The translations under genes were made by a program, and so were the position numbers. A DNA stretch of 56,247 nucleotides from a virus: IMG/VR virus record IMGVR_UViG_3300049433_000067, positions 1 through 56,247 of that record. One strand, given 5' to 3'. Positions 18,700 to 25,441 of this stretch are shown one piece after another (the stretch's first letter is position 1; every line of letters begins with the position of its first letter). The notes under the pieces were generated by a model. The model was not told the DNA's origin and made no database searches. It saw only the letters and a program-made list of their open reading frames with translations.

Positions 18700-18965
18700 C
18701 CTGGGCCGACCTTCTTCCCTCTGATCTTGCCGCCATGCTCGAGGCGGTAGACGTCAGAGCCGGTGTGCTGGTGGAACACCTCGTAGTGCCACTTGGAGAC
18801 GGTGGCGTCAAGCAGCTCCGGGTTGCTGATGAAGCGGGCCAACTCGCGGTGCAGCGCTTCCCATGGATGCGGCGAGCCGGCCCAGCGCGCCAAGCCTGGT
18901 CCGGTCACCCAGTACGCGTGGAGCTTGGCTGCGCCCTTCGCGCCCTCAGGAGACTTGACGACCAT
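18696..18965 (-). CDS. Hypothetical protein, 89 aa
   Basis: A basic 89-residue protein with Trp-rich helices (LARWAGSPHPWEALHRELAR; VSKWHYEVFHQHTG). It lies between the serine recombinase gene and the 74-residue protein and probably shares their transcript. No known motif is recognised. Confidence 0.55.
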   Translation of the reverse strand: MVVKSPEGAKGAAKLHAYWVTGPGLARWAGSPHPWEALHRELARFISNPELLDATVSKWHYEVFHQHTGSDVYRLEHGGKIRGKKVGPG

Positions 18966-18984
18966 CGGCGCTCACCTCCGGGTG

Positions 18985-19548
18985 TCAGCCTGCGCGTTGC
19001 ATCGCGCGGTAGACGGTGGCGCGGGCCACGCCGAACATCTCGGCTAGCTCGCTCGTGGTGTGTCGGCCCTCGCGGTGCAGGTCGACCAGATGCTTCTCCT
19101 GGACCGGGCGCAGCTTCGGCTGCTTGCCGCGGAGCCGGCCCTTCGCCTTCGCCAGCTGCATGCCCTCTCGGGTGCGCATCCGGATCAGGTCGGCCTCGAA
19201 CTCGGCGACCATGGCGAGCGCGTTGAACAGCAGCCGCCCGATCGGGTCGTGGGGGTCGTGGAGGGAGCCGCCGATGTTGAGTGTGACGCCGGCTGCGGTG
19301 AGTTCCTCGACGATGTTGCGGGCGTCCGGGACGGAGCGGGCGAGCCGGTCGAGTTTGGTGACGGCGAGGGTGTCGCCTTCGCGGCAGGCGGCGAGCGCTT
19401 CGCGTAGGCCTGGGCGGGCGCGGTTGGTGCCGGTGAGGCCGTGGTCGACATAGATGCGGTCTGGGTCCACCCCGAGCCGGGTGAGGGCCTCACGTTGGAT
19501 GGTGAGGTCTTGCTCGTCGGTGGAGACGCGTGCGTAGCCGATCATCAT
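18985..19548 (-). CDS. Serine recombinase, resolvase/invertase type
   Basis: A 187-residue protein of the usual small serine recombinase length. The catalytic strand GYARVSTDEQDL carries the nucleophile Ser9 and Arg7; the second catalytic region LAVTKLDRLARS (about residues 80 to 91) has the DRLARS box. The long E helix (GRLLFNALAMVAEFEADLIR) and a C-terminal helix-turn-helix (TSELAEMFGVARATVYRAMQ) are present. Such enzymes resolve plasmid dimers or invert DNA segments. The 220 bases upstream hold repeated GCCCGTTA-type motifs that could be its site. No invertible tail-fibre cassette is evident, so a resolvase role seems likelier. Confidence 0.9.
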   Translation of the reverse strand: MMIGYARVSTDEQDLTIQREALTRLGVDPDRIYVDHGLTGTNRARPGLREALAACREGDTLAVTKLDRLARSVPDARNIVEELTAAGVTLNIGGSLHDPHDPIGRLLFNALAMVAEFEADLIRMRTREGMQLAKAKGRLRGKQPKLRPVQEKHLVDLHREGRHTTSELAEMFGVARATVYRAMQRAG

Positions 19549-19569
19549 GCCTCTGAGTGTACGTTTAGC

Positions 19570-19682
19570 GGCCCGTCACCGGGCAGTTTCGCGGGCAGTG
19601 TTAACGGGCGCGTGTCGCAGCTGTGGAGGCGCCCCTTAGGAGCATCGCCAACAGTGCCCGTTAGACGAACCCCTTACGGGCG
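19570..19682. promoter_or_regulatory. Candidate recombination (res-like) site upstream of the serine recombinase
   Basis: Within 113 bases lie four copies of one motif in both orientations: GCCCGTCA at 19571, TAACGGGC at 19602 to 19609, GCCCGTTA at 19656 to 19663 and TTACGGGC at 19674 to 19681. The middle two form a perfect 8-bp inverted repeat. Multi-subsite organisation next to the recombinase gene is typical of res sites. Alternatively these are operators. Not tested. Confidence 0.4.
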
Positions 19683-19735
19683 CCCCGACGGCCGGCCAAG
19701 ATTGGTGTAGCAAGCGCCGCTAACCTTGATCATCG

Positions 19736-19765
19736 CCCCGGGCTCGTGTCGCGCCGGGCCCGGGG
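19736..19765. terminator. GC-rich hairpin between MerR-like gene and serine recombinase
   Basis: A perfect 8-bp inverted repeat, CCCCGGGC and GCCCGGGG, with a 14-base loop. It lies just downstream of the leftward MerR-like gene and would end that transcript before the recombinase and late genes. There is no U tract, which is common in actinomycete terminators. Confidence 0.5.
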
Positions 19766-19769
19766 TCCA

Positions 19770-19994
19770 TCATGCGAGGCGGTTCTTACCGATCGCGCGC
19801 TGCCGGGTGTCGCGGGCCGCGCGGAGCACGTCGATCATCTTGTACAGCCGGTGGCCGGACGGGTCGATGTCGGACGGTTCCAACAGGCCGCGGTGGGCCC
19901 AGCCGTGCACGGTGCTGACGGCGACACCGCAGAGGCTGGCGGCCTCACGGACCGACAGCAGGTTGTCCAACGTTTCGGGGACCAGTTCCGGCAT
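19770..19994 (-). CDS. MerR-like helix-turn-helix protein
   Basis: A 74-residue protein; the ATG at 19994 has a GGAGGAG ribosome-binding site 8 bases away, better than an upstream in-frame GTG. LSVREAASLCGVAVSTVHGW followed by GLLEPSDIDPSGHRLYK is a MerR or excisionase-type winged helix with the wing GHRLYK. It could be a late regulator or an architectural DNA-binding protein. It stands alone between two hairpins at the early/late boundary, with a TTTGAC palindrome upstream that may be its operator. Confidence 0.75.
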   Translation of the reverse strand: MPELVPETLDNLLSVREAASLCGVAVSTVHGWAHRGLLEPSDIDPSGHRLYKMIDVLRAARDTRQRAIGKNRLA

Positions 19995-20026
19995 TGTCGA
20001 CGCTCCTCCGGGGGCCTGGCATGAAC

Positions 20027-20059
20027 GAGCCCGGGCCACGTAGAAGGTGGTCCGGGCTC
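20027..20059. terminator. Strong hairpin at the end of the early operon
   Basis: Arms GAGCCCGGGCCAC and GTGGTCCGGGCTC pair at 12 of 13 positions around a 7-base loop. It lies downstream of the last early gene (ending at 20095) and in the leader of the MerR-like gene. It may terminate the early transcript, or act as an attenuator for the MerR-like gene. Confidence 0.55.
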
Positions 20060-20080
20060 GGGGCGTACCTCTGGCACTGA

Positions 20081-20099
20081 TTTGACTATAAAGGTCAAA
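20081..20099 (-). promoter_or_regulatory. Palindrome TTTGAC-N7-GTCAAA over a candidate promoter
   Basis: A perfect 6-bp inverted repeat with a 7-base spacer, AT-rich in a GC-rich genome. On the minus strand TATAGT lies inside it, with TTGCCG 16 bases upstream, giving a plausible -10/-35 pair for the MerR-like gene. Overlap of a palindrome with the -10 suggests repression. Confidence 0.4.
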
Positions 20100-20772
20100 C
20101 TCCGACCGGCAACTCTAGGGTGATCTTCCGCGTGTCGTAGGCGGTGATCAGTTCATCGATGACTAGCCGGGTGAGGAACGGGTAGTGCTCTTCCCTGATC
20201 ACCGTTGCGCAGTTGGCGCATTCGATGCGCCCTGTTGTCCGCAGGAGGCCGGCGACGTCGCAGTTGGGGCAGGGGGTTGGGAGGCGTTGCGTGAACCGGG
20301 TCAAGCCGAGCGTGCGGCGCACCTGGGCGTGGAGGTCGACCAACTCGATCGCGGTGTCGCGGGCCGCGCTGTACGTGCACAAGGCGTTCATGCGGACGGT
20401 CAGGTAGTGGTAGGCGGCGGCGACGCGGTGGGCTTCGACCGCTCGGGGGTGCAGTGGGGGTTCGTCGCCGAGTTCGTCGCGTAGCCCGTCTTCGACCCAG
20501 CCGAGGATGTCGGCGATCCATGAAGCTGTGTCGGATGCCCATTCTGCGGGGTGGCCGAAGGATCGTGCTCGGGTGGTGGCCAGTTTGCTGTTGCTGCTGG
20601 TCCGGGTGGGTGCAGGTAGGGCGGTTTTGACGGTGGCGTAGTCCTCGACGATCCAGTCCAACAGGCGGCGGTATCGGCGGCGGCACGCGCTGCAGACACA
20701 GTCCGAGGTGAGTTCCGGCTGGTCGTGGCCGTCGTCGCATCCCGGATACAGGCACGGGCTGACCAGGCTCAC
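20095..20772 (-). CDS. Protein with two zinc-ribbon motifs, 225 aa
   Basis: The N terminus has CLYPGC and CVCSAC (residues 7 to 30); the C terminus has CPNC and CANC (about 175 to 195) in a typical zinc ribbon (TGRIECANCATVI). The middle is helical (VEAHRVAAAYHYLTVRMNAL). Two terminal metal sites around a helical core occur in actinophage proteins of unknown role near the end of early operons. It may be a transcription or replication accessory factor; that is a guess. Confidence 0.65.
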   Translation of the reverse strand: MSLVSPCLYPGCDDGHDQPELTSDCVCSACRRRYRRLLDWIVEDYATVKTALPAPTRTSSNSKLATTRARSFGHPAEWASDTASWIADILGWVEDGLRDELGDEPPLHPRAVEAHRVAAAYHYLTVRMNALCTYSAARDTAIELVDLHAQVRRTLGLTRFTQRLPTPCPNCDVAGLLRTTGRIECANCATVIREEHYPFLTRLVIDELITAYDTRKITLELPVGV

Positions 20773-21134
20773 GGTGTCTCCCCACGGGCAACCCGGGCGG
20801 CGACGGGCGCCAATACGGCGGTGTGAGCGTCGCGGATGCCCTCAACCCACGCAGCCGCGATCGGGTTCACGCTGCCGTCGTAGCGCAGTTCGCAGTTGGG
20901 CGATACGAGCCCTGCGATTTCGTCGGCAGCCTGCTGGCGGGTGGCTTGCTGTAGCACCGGCAACGCAGCGACGAGGGAACGGGCACAGCTGTCACGCCAT
21001 GCCTGCTTCACCGACTCCCCGGCGTCCTCCCAGTACGCCTCGATCTCCCAGTGCTTGAACTCGAACGCGTCCTTCGCTGCTGCTTCTACGGCTTGCTGCC
21101 ACAGCCCCGGGTCAACACCGGCAGGGACAGTCAC
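20769..21134 (-). CDS. Hypothetical protein, 121 aa
   Basis: A soluble helical protein (LWQQAVEAAAKDAFEFKHWE; QQATRQQAADEIAGL) that starts with an ATGA overlap after the RHH-like gene. Its design resembles other early proteins here (22054 to 22428 and 22893 to 23360), which share Ala-rich helices and a residue pattern around VEAAAKxxFE. These could be diverged copies of one small-protein family. Function unknown. Confidence 0.6.
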   Translation of the reverse strand: MTVPAGVDPGLWQQAVEAAAKDAFEFKHWEIEAYWEDAGESVKQAWRDSCARSLVAALPVLQQATRQQAADEIAGLVSPNCELRYDGSVNPIAAAWVEGIRDAHTAVLAPVAARVARGETP

Positions 21135-21427
21135 GAGACCGCCCCGAGACTCGTCAGGTACGCCTGGTAGCAGCGTTCATGCGCATAAACCCAGCGGTCA
21201 GTGTGGAATGGTGAATGCCAGTGCTGCTCCTGGATGTGGCGGACCCGGTACTCGGTGCCGACGATCGGCTCGGAGCACATCTCGCACGGCCCGATGGAGG
21301 TTCGCGCATCCTCCAGCGCCCGCTGCCGGATGAACCGGCTGATCGGCTCCCCGGCCGCCAGCCGTTGCAGTTCGTCGACCTCTTCGGCTGTGAATCGGAC
21401 GCTGACGACGTGTTCGAGTTTGCTCAC
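21131..21427 (-). CDS. Ribbon-helix-helix-like protein with zinc-type tail, 98 aa
   Basis: Residues 7 to 42 (VVSVRFTAEEVDELQRLAAG, then ISRFIRQRALEDA) read as a ribbon-helix-helix DNA-binding domain of the kind found in plasmid and mobilisation regulators. The second half has CEMC and a His/Cys-rich stretch (HIQEQHWHSPFHTD, HERCYQAY) likely to bind zinc. The fusion is unusual; a regulator of the early operon is possible. Confidence 0.6.
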   Translation of the reverse strand: MSKLEHVVSVRFTAEEVDELQRLAAGEPISRFIRQRALEDARTSIGPCEMCSEPIVGTEYRVRHIQEQHWHSPFHTDRWVYAHERCYQAYLTSLGAVS

Positions 21428-21753
21428 GGGGTCTCCTCTGGTCCAACCACAGGGTCAGATGGCTTGCCGATCCGGACGTTGAACGTGTCGTCGCGGCCGT
21501 CCATGTACACGTCCAGCGACAGGCCGTAAGCGTCGGCCTGATCGCGGTCGGTCAACGCGACGGCGCCGCCAGCCTTCTGTACGAGTGCGGCGATGAGCCA
21601 GCGGCGGCGGTCCAGCTCCTGCTGCTGATCACCCAATAACCGCGTCAGCCGGTCGTTGTCGCGCTTCGTCGCGTTGTAGCGGCGTTCGAAGTCGCATGGC
21701 CAGTGGCCGAACCGCGATAGCCCGATCGTTCGGTCGTAGTTGATCTCAGCCAT
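21424..21753 (-). CDS. Hypothetical protein, 109 aa
   Basis: The ATG at 21753 has a GAGGAG ribosome-binding site. The first 70 residues are basic and coiled (RYNATKRDNDRLTRLLGDQ); the remainder is a short beta region (YGLSLDVYMDGRDDTFNVR). It overlaps the upstream gene by 8 bases and ends with PEETP, echoed in its neighbours. No known family. Confidence 0.55.
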   Translation of the reverse strand: MAEINYDRTIGLSRFGHWPCDFERRYNATKRDNDRLTRLLGDQQQELDRRRWLIAALVQKAGGAVALTDRDQADAYGLSLDVYMDGRDDTFNVRIGKPSDPVVGPEETP

Positions 21754-22057
21754 GCTGCTGTGTCTCCTCTGGTTGGACCGGGGCAGCGATCTCGACGAGA
21801 GCAGCAGACGCAGCGGCCAGCAGGTCATGGTCGACAGCGTGTGCAGCGCGAGCGATCCGGAGTAGTCGCCGCGCAGTCGTCGCCTCGTGGACGGCTACAG
21901 CCAAGTCACCCTCCAACCGCTCGATCTCCGTGAGCATCGCGTCGTCGTCGAGGGCCAAGCAGCGCCCGCACACGTACCGCTGCTCGATGGGTGTGTCGAC
22001 GTTGCCTGCGTACTGATGCTCGCTGAACTCGCCGTTGTACGAGATGCATGCGCTCAC
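21746..22057 (-). CDS. Hypothetical protein, 103 aa
   Basis: It starts at a GTG overlapping the upstream stop (GTGA). CISYNGEF and YVCGRCLALDDDAML give three cysteines near the N terminus, possibly a partial metal site; the rest is a long helix (MLTEIERLEGDLAVAVHEAT) ending Ala-rich. An upstream extension in frame looks non-coding. Unknown role. Confidence 0.55.
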   Translation of the reverse strand: MSACISYNGEFSEHQYAGNVDTPIEQRYVCGRCLALDDDAMLTEIERLEGDLAVAVHEATTARRLLRIARAAHAVDHDLLAAASAALVEIAAPVQPEETQQHG

Positions 22058-22428
22058 GTCTGTCCCCCTTGCTGCTCTCCAACCCCAGCAGCCCCCAAAG
22101 CGACGAGGAATTCGCGCGCTTCCACACGCCACATCTGCCGGTCGCCCCCATGGGAGGCGTGGTCCCAGTCCCAACTTCGCACCGAGGACGACAACTGCCG
22201 GGCCGCGACTTCGAGCACGGCCGGGTCGTTGGTGTCGACGCGTACTACGCCTGCCACCCGATCGAACTCATCGGCAGCAGCGATGGCTCTACGGGCGTCG
22301 GTCAGGTACAGATCGCGGTCGGCGCGCGCCATCTCGTCATACGTCGCGCTCCAGTTCGTGTCAGCGCGGTCATGCTCGAAGCACGCTTTCGCTGCTGCTT
22401 CTACCCGGTCTCTACTGTGATCAGCCAC
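22054..22428 (-). CDS. Hypothetical protein, 124 aa
   Basis: It starts at a GTG 6 bases after GGAGG, inside a 24-bp repeat shared with the start of the next upstream gene. The helical core VEAAAKACFEHDRADTNW and the final VEAREFLVALGAAGVG recur in form in neighbouring early genes. No catalytic motif seen. Confidence 0.55.
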   Translation of the reverse strand: MADHSRDRVEAAAKACFEHDRADTNWSATYDEMARADRDLYLTDARRAIAAADEFDRVAGVVRVDTNDPAVLEVAARQLSSSVRSWDWDHASHGGDRQMWRVEAREFLVALGAAGVGEQQGGQT

Positions 22429-22439
22429 GGCCGACCTCC
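22416..22439. repeat. 24-bp start-associated repeat, copy A
   Basis: A perfect 24-base direct repeat with 22633 to 22656. On the minus strand it contains the GGAGG ribosome-binding site, the GTG start and the first codons of the gene ending at 22054. It may be a translation-initiation cassette spread by recombination. Confidence 0.85.
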
Positions 22440-22645
22440 TGAGCTACGTGAGCGGCGTGTTCGTGGTCGTACGGCCTGCGGCAGCGGGTGTGGTTACGCG
22501 CATCGTCCGGCGGGTCACACAGGTAGAAACCGACCTCGTTCAGCGACGGCGGGACGAAGTGCGGCCGGTCGCCGTAGGTGCAGTTCGGGTGGTCCCGCTT
22601 GTGCTGCTCGCGGATGACCTTGATGGCACTCATGTGATCAGCCAC
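22421..22645 (-). CDS. Hypothetical protein, 74 aa
   Basis: Starts at a GTG in the 24-bp repeat, giving the same first residues (ADH) as the downstream gene; an internal ATG at 22633 is an alternative. It contains CTYGDRPHF, LCDPPDDARNHTRC and HEHAAHV, a His/Cys set that may bind a metal and resembles small zinc proteins common in actinophage early regions. Function unknown. Confidence 0.6.
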   Translation of the reverse strand: MADHMSAIKVIREQHKRDHPNCTYGDRPHFVPPSLNEVGFYLCDPPDDARNHTRCRRPYDHEHAAHVAQEVGRG

Positions 22646-22656
22646 GGCCGACCTCC
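22633..22656. repeat. 24-bp start-associated repeat, copy B
   Basis: Identical to 22416 to 22439 and again positioned over the ribosome-binding site and GTG start of a leftward gene, 217 bases away. Confidence 0.85.
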
Positions 22657-22681
22657 CCGGCGTTGAGCTTGACGTCAGGCG

Positions 22682-22900
22682 TCACCGGAACCTCCGTTGG
22701 GCTCGACACATCCGGAGCGTGAGCAGCGTCCAAGACCGGCCTTCGAGCACTACGCACAGGACGTCCTCGTCGTACAACTCGGCCCGACGCTTCCCGTTGG
22801 GCAGTCGGCGGACTTCCCAGTCCAGACCGCCTTGCCAGCCGAGCGGCTGAGCGGGACTCCACGACCCGTCGGGGTTCTGCTGCTGCAGTCCATCAGGCAT
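22682..22900 (-). CDS. Hypothetical protein, 72 aa
   Basis: The ATG overlaps the upstream stop by 8 bases. PDGSWSPAQPLGWQGGLDWE and LYDEDVLCVVLEGRSW are a plausible small beta protein. A competing frame at 22638 to 22862 is Arg-rich and looks like a shadow. Unknown role. Confidence 0.5.
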   Translation of the reverse strand: MPDGLQQQNPDGSWSPAQPLGWQGGLDWEVRRLPNGKRRAELYDEDVLCVVLEGRSWTLLTLRMCRAQRRFR

Positions 22901-23360
22901 CGGTACCTCCCCGCTTCACGAAGTCGGCTGCCCCGAGCACTGCGCTCTCCTCGGCGCCGTACCACGGGTGCCGGCCGTTGCGTGCGTACTCGACCAGCTC
23001 GTCTGCGATCTGTGCCCGCAGGAGAGGCAGCGCAGCAGCGAGAGTGTTGTCGATGATCTCCCTAGCGGTGAGGCTCGCGCCGTACTGGGTCAACTCGTTG
23101 TGGACGGCGAACGCTGCCCGTCTGGCTTCGGCGATGGCGGTCGCTGCCCGGTAGTCGTCGGGTGTCGGCTGCTCAGCGCGCCGCATCGAGCCGTGTCGAG
23201 TCGCAGCCCACGCGGCCACACAGTCCGGGTCGGTGCACTCGGAGAACCAGCCGTCATGCTCACGGCCATGACGGACCCCCGCAGCGCCACGCCACGCAGC
23301 TAGCTCAGCGTCGGAGTAGGTGATCAGGTGGCCCTTGGGTGTCGGCTGCTCAGTGGTCAC
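22893..23360 (-). CDS. Hypothetical protein, 155 aa
   Basis: Starts with EQPTPKGHLITYSDAELAAW; the same EQPTP motif recurs at about residue 62, suggesting a partial internal duplication. The second half (AREIIDNTLAAALPLLRAQI, then GRHPWYGAEESAVLGAADFV) resembles small actinophage proteins of unknown function. Cys42 and Cys47 (SECTDPDCVA) may form a metal site. Confidence 0.6.
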   Translation of the reverse strand: MTTEQPTPKGHLITYSDAELAAWRGAAGVRHGREHDGWFSECTDPDCVAAWAATRHGSMRRAEQPTPDDYRAATAIAEARRAAFAVHNELTQYGASLTAREIIDNTLAAALPLLRAQIADELVEYARNGRHPWYGAEESAVLGAADFVKRGGTDA

Positions 23361-23836
23361 GACGAAGCCCCCAACGCGACCAGGACAGCGTCAGCCCGGA
23401 GCCAGTAGCAGCCGTCGTCCTTCCAGTCGCCGCCGTTGACGCACAGGTCGAGCACGGCCTGCCGCTGAGCCCGCAGCACGACAAGCTCAGCGGCCATGAG
23501 CGCCCGCCCCGTCAACTGCTCCGTGACGTCCGAGACGACCGCCTCAGCCTCGGCCAGCTCGCCCCGCAGCCGCTGCACCTCGGCGAGCAGGGCAGGCACG
23601 TCGGTACGGGCAGCAGCGATGAACTCGGCGTCAGGAATCGACCGCAACCCGACCAGCCCCTCATCACTCAAAGCTGGCGTTGTGGCGATAGTCCACACCG
23701 CGCTCCCGCGACGGCGAAGCACCCGCCGGGCGTCGTGGTCCCACGGCCCGGGTGTCGCGTTCTCCAGCCGCGCCCGGAGCATGTCGAGGTCCAGTCCGCC
23801 TGCCTCAGTGGTCACCGGGGGAAGTTGATCAGCCAT
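23357..23836 (-). CDS. Hypothetical coiled-coil protein, 159 aa
   Basis: LRARLENATPGPWDHDARR followed by DAEFIAAARTDVPALLAEVQ is a recurring actinophage and actinomycete N-terminal module (a TPGPW box with a conserved DAxFIAAAR segment). A heptad-like helix (AEVQRLRGELAEAEAVVSDV) follows. The biochemical role of this module is not known to me. The ATG at 23836 overlaps the upstream gene by 8 bases. Confidence 0.65.
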   Translation of the reverse strand: MADQLPPVTTEAGGLDLDMLRARLENATPGPWDHDARRVLRRRGSAVWTIATTPALSDEGLVGLRSIPDAEFIAAARTDVPALLAEVQRLRGELAEAEAVVSDVTEQLTGRALMAAELVVLRAQRQAVLDLCVNGGDWKDDGCYWLRADAVLVALGASS

Positions 23837-24026
23837 GATCAGACTCGATTCGCTCGACGAACTCCAACAACTCAGCGACACGGCCAGTCCGGATCATCTC
23901 GGCCGGGGTGCCGCGCAACCCGTTGATGTGGGCGTTCAGGTAGATCAGGACGCCTTCGTCGGTGTAGGTCTCGCGCAGCACCCGCACCACATCGACGATC
24001 GTCGGTCCTTCGGGCTCAGTGGTCAC
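23829..24026 (-). CDS. Hypothetical protein, 65 aa
   Basis: A small acidic helical protein (IVDVVRVLRETYTDEGVLIY; RVAELLEFVERIESD) starting at a GTG that overlaps the MazG-like gene stop. No family is recognised. Confidence 0.55.
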   Translation of the reverse strand: MTTEPEGPTIVDVVRVLRETYTDEGVLIYLNAHINGLRGTPAEMIRTGRVAELLEFVERIESDHG

Positions 24027-24382
24027 CGGTCCCCCCGAGGAGACGCAGCGAGGCCAGCACGCTCGAACACCTCGGCCACCTTGTGCGCGAACGCGTCCAT
24101 CGACACGCCTTTGTTGCGGCTCAAATGCTCGACGGCGCACAACGCGGTCAGCGCCACATCGAGCAACTCGTCCTCGACGTCGACCATGCAATGCGTGACG
24201 CCCTTGCGTGGGTTCTGCCCGGTCGCGCCGACCAAAGCCGCGATGACTTCGCCGCACTCCTCGCTGACCTTCGCGACACGCCCCCACAGCGCGGCCTCGC
24301 GGTCTCGGCCCGCGTTGGCCGGGGCGGTGTCGACCCATTCCGATAGCGCGGCGAGCTTTGCCGCTGTCTCGTCGGTGATCAT
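24023..24382 (-). CDS. MazG-like nucleotide pyrophosphohydrolase
   Basis: A 119-residue all-helical protein. VAKVSEECGEVIAALVG (about residues 37 to 53) and MVDVEDELLDVALTALCAV (about 65 to 83) give the EExxE and ExxD metal-binding pairs of the MazG-like superfamily. These enzymes hydrolyse NTPs or dNTPs to monophosphates, and in phages may alter nucleotide or ppGpp pools. Single-domain length matches phage members. The ATG at 24382 overlaps the upstream stop. Confidence 0.8.
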   Translation of the reverse strand: MITDETAAKLAALSEWVDTAPANAGRDREAALWGRVAKVSEECGEVIAALVGATGQNPRKGVTHCMVDVEDELLDVALTALCAVEHLSRNKGVSMDAFAHKVAEVFERAGLAASPRGDR

Positions 24383-24636
24383 TTTTGGTTCTCCTCGTGA
24401 GGGGCAGAAACAGCAGCGACAGGGGCGACTGCAAGCGCGGCGGTGACGGCACGCGGGGCGAACTGCCAGAACGAATCCCGCGCCTTCACCGCTGCGTCGT
24501 AGGCCGCAAGCGACGCGAGCAGGTAGTCGGCCAGCACCCAGTCCGGGGTGTCGCTGCCGTTCTCCCGGCTGTGGTAGTTCAGCAGCGACTTCAGCTCTGT
24601 GCGGAACTCGTTGTCGGCGGGCATTGGCTCGGTCAT
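24379..24636 (-). CDS. Hypothetical protein, 85 aa
   Basis: ADNEFRTELKSLLNYHSREN and DTPDWVLADYLLASLAAYDA match a small protein type seen in many actinophage genomes beside nucleotide-metabolism genes; no enzyme motif is visible. The C terminus is Ala/Val-rich. The start has the upstream sequence GGAGGAAAACCAA as ribosome-binding site. Confidence 0.6.
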   Translation of the reverse strand: MTEPMPADNEFRTELKSLLNYHSRENGSDTPDWVLADYLLASLAAYDAAVKARDSFWQFAPRAVTAALAVAPVAAVSAPHEENQK

Positions 24637-24704
24637 TTGGTTTTCCTCCGGTGGTGGGTTGAAGACAGGTGCTACAGGGGTCGGAACGACGACGGGTGAC
24701 GGGG

Positions 24705-25244
24705 TCACTGGTCGTGCTCCGCTCTCGATCTCCAGTCGGCGGCCCACTCGAAGTCGAAGCTGGCGCTCGCCGCGCACTGCTCGTCCTCGGGCCGGTCACC
24801 CACGAACAGCCCCATATAGGGCGGGTAGTACTCGTCAGGGTGGAGTTCTTTCAGCCCGTGGATCGCCTCCACCACGGCGCCAGCGGAGGGCTTGCGGCAC
24901 CAGCAGCGCGCCATCTCCGGCGTCGATGCGGACGGGTGGTGCACGCAGAAACAGATCTTGTCGAACAGCCCGCCGGTCTGTCGGTGGGTCTCCAGCATCG
25001 CCGCAGCGACGTCGACGTAGGAGACGATGCCCAGCGCGATGCCGCCCTGATTGGAGACGCCGACGATGCGGCCGCCACCGTCACGCCAGCGGCGCATCAT
25101 CACGACCGCCTCGGGGAACACGCGAACGTCGCCGGGGCCGTTGACGAACCGGCCGATCGGGTCGTCTTTCCCTTCGCGGACGGTGCCGTCCAGGTCGAGG
25201 CAGAGCACCGGCGTCGCGCGTTCGCTGACGATGTCCGTGGTCAC
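24705..25244 (-). CDS. HAD-superfamily phosphatase, polynucleotide 3'-phosphatase-like
   Basis: A 179-residue single-domain protein. VLCLDLDGTVREGKDD (about 13 to 28) is the DxDGT nucleophile motif; VGVSNQGGIALG is motif II with Ser/Asn; RKPSAGAVVEAI carries the motif III Lys; FVGDRPEDEQCAASA is motif IV with GD and DE. A four-Cys/His set (CFCVHHPS, CWCRKP) matches HisB-type and polynucleotide kinase-phosphatase HAD members that bind zinc. It may repair 3'-phosphate ends or act on a sugar phosphate. GTG start overlaps the upstream gene. Confidence 0.8.
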   Translation of the reverse strand: MTTDIVSERATPVLCLDLDGTVREGKDDPIGRFVNGPGDVRVFPEAVVMMRRWRDGGGRIVGVSNQGGIALGIVSYVDVAAAMLETHRQTGGLFDKICFCVHHPSASTPEMARCWCRKPSAGAVVEAIHGLKELHPDEYYPPYMGLFVGDRPEDEQCAASASFDFEWAADWRSRAEHDQ

Positions 25245-25441
25245 GAGGCCACCGCCGTGCGGGTCTCGACAACGACACGCACCTGCTCGACGCACTCCGG
25301 GCACAGCACCACGTTGTGCACCGGCCGCCCCGAGATCGTGACCGTCGACCAGCCCTCGGGCATCTGCCGGGCAGCACCCCGGAACGCGGTCACCCACTCG
25401 GCGAACGCCGGGCAGCGGGTGCAGCTGACAAGGTCGGTCAT
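25241..25441 (-). CDS. Small zinc-ribbon protein, 66 aa
   Basis: Two CxxC pairs (SCTRCPAF and LCPECVEQV) 38 residues apart form a likely zinc ribbon. It sits between helicase and phosphatase genes with 4-base overlaps on both sides, suggesting coupled translation. Role unknown; perhaps a replication accessory. Confidence 0.65.
   Translation of the reverse strand: MTDLVSCTRCPAFAEWVTAFRGAARQMPEGWSTVTISGRPVHNVVLCPECVEQVRVVVETRTAVAS

Noticed and set aside
22638-22862. Frame of 74 codons overlapping the 72-residue gene
   Set aside because: Arg-rich and overlaps a better coding candidate that is coupled to its upstream gene.
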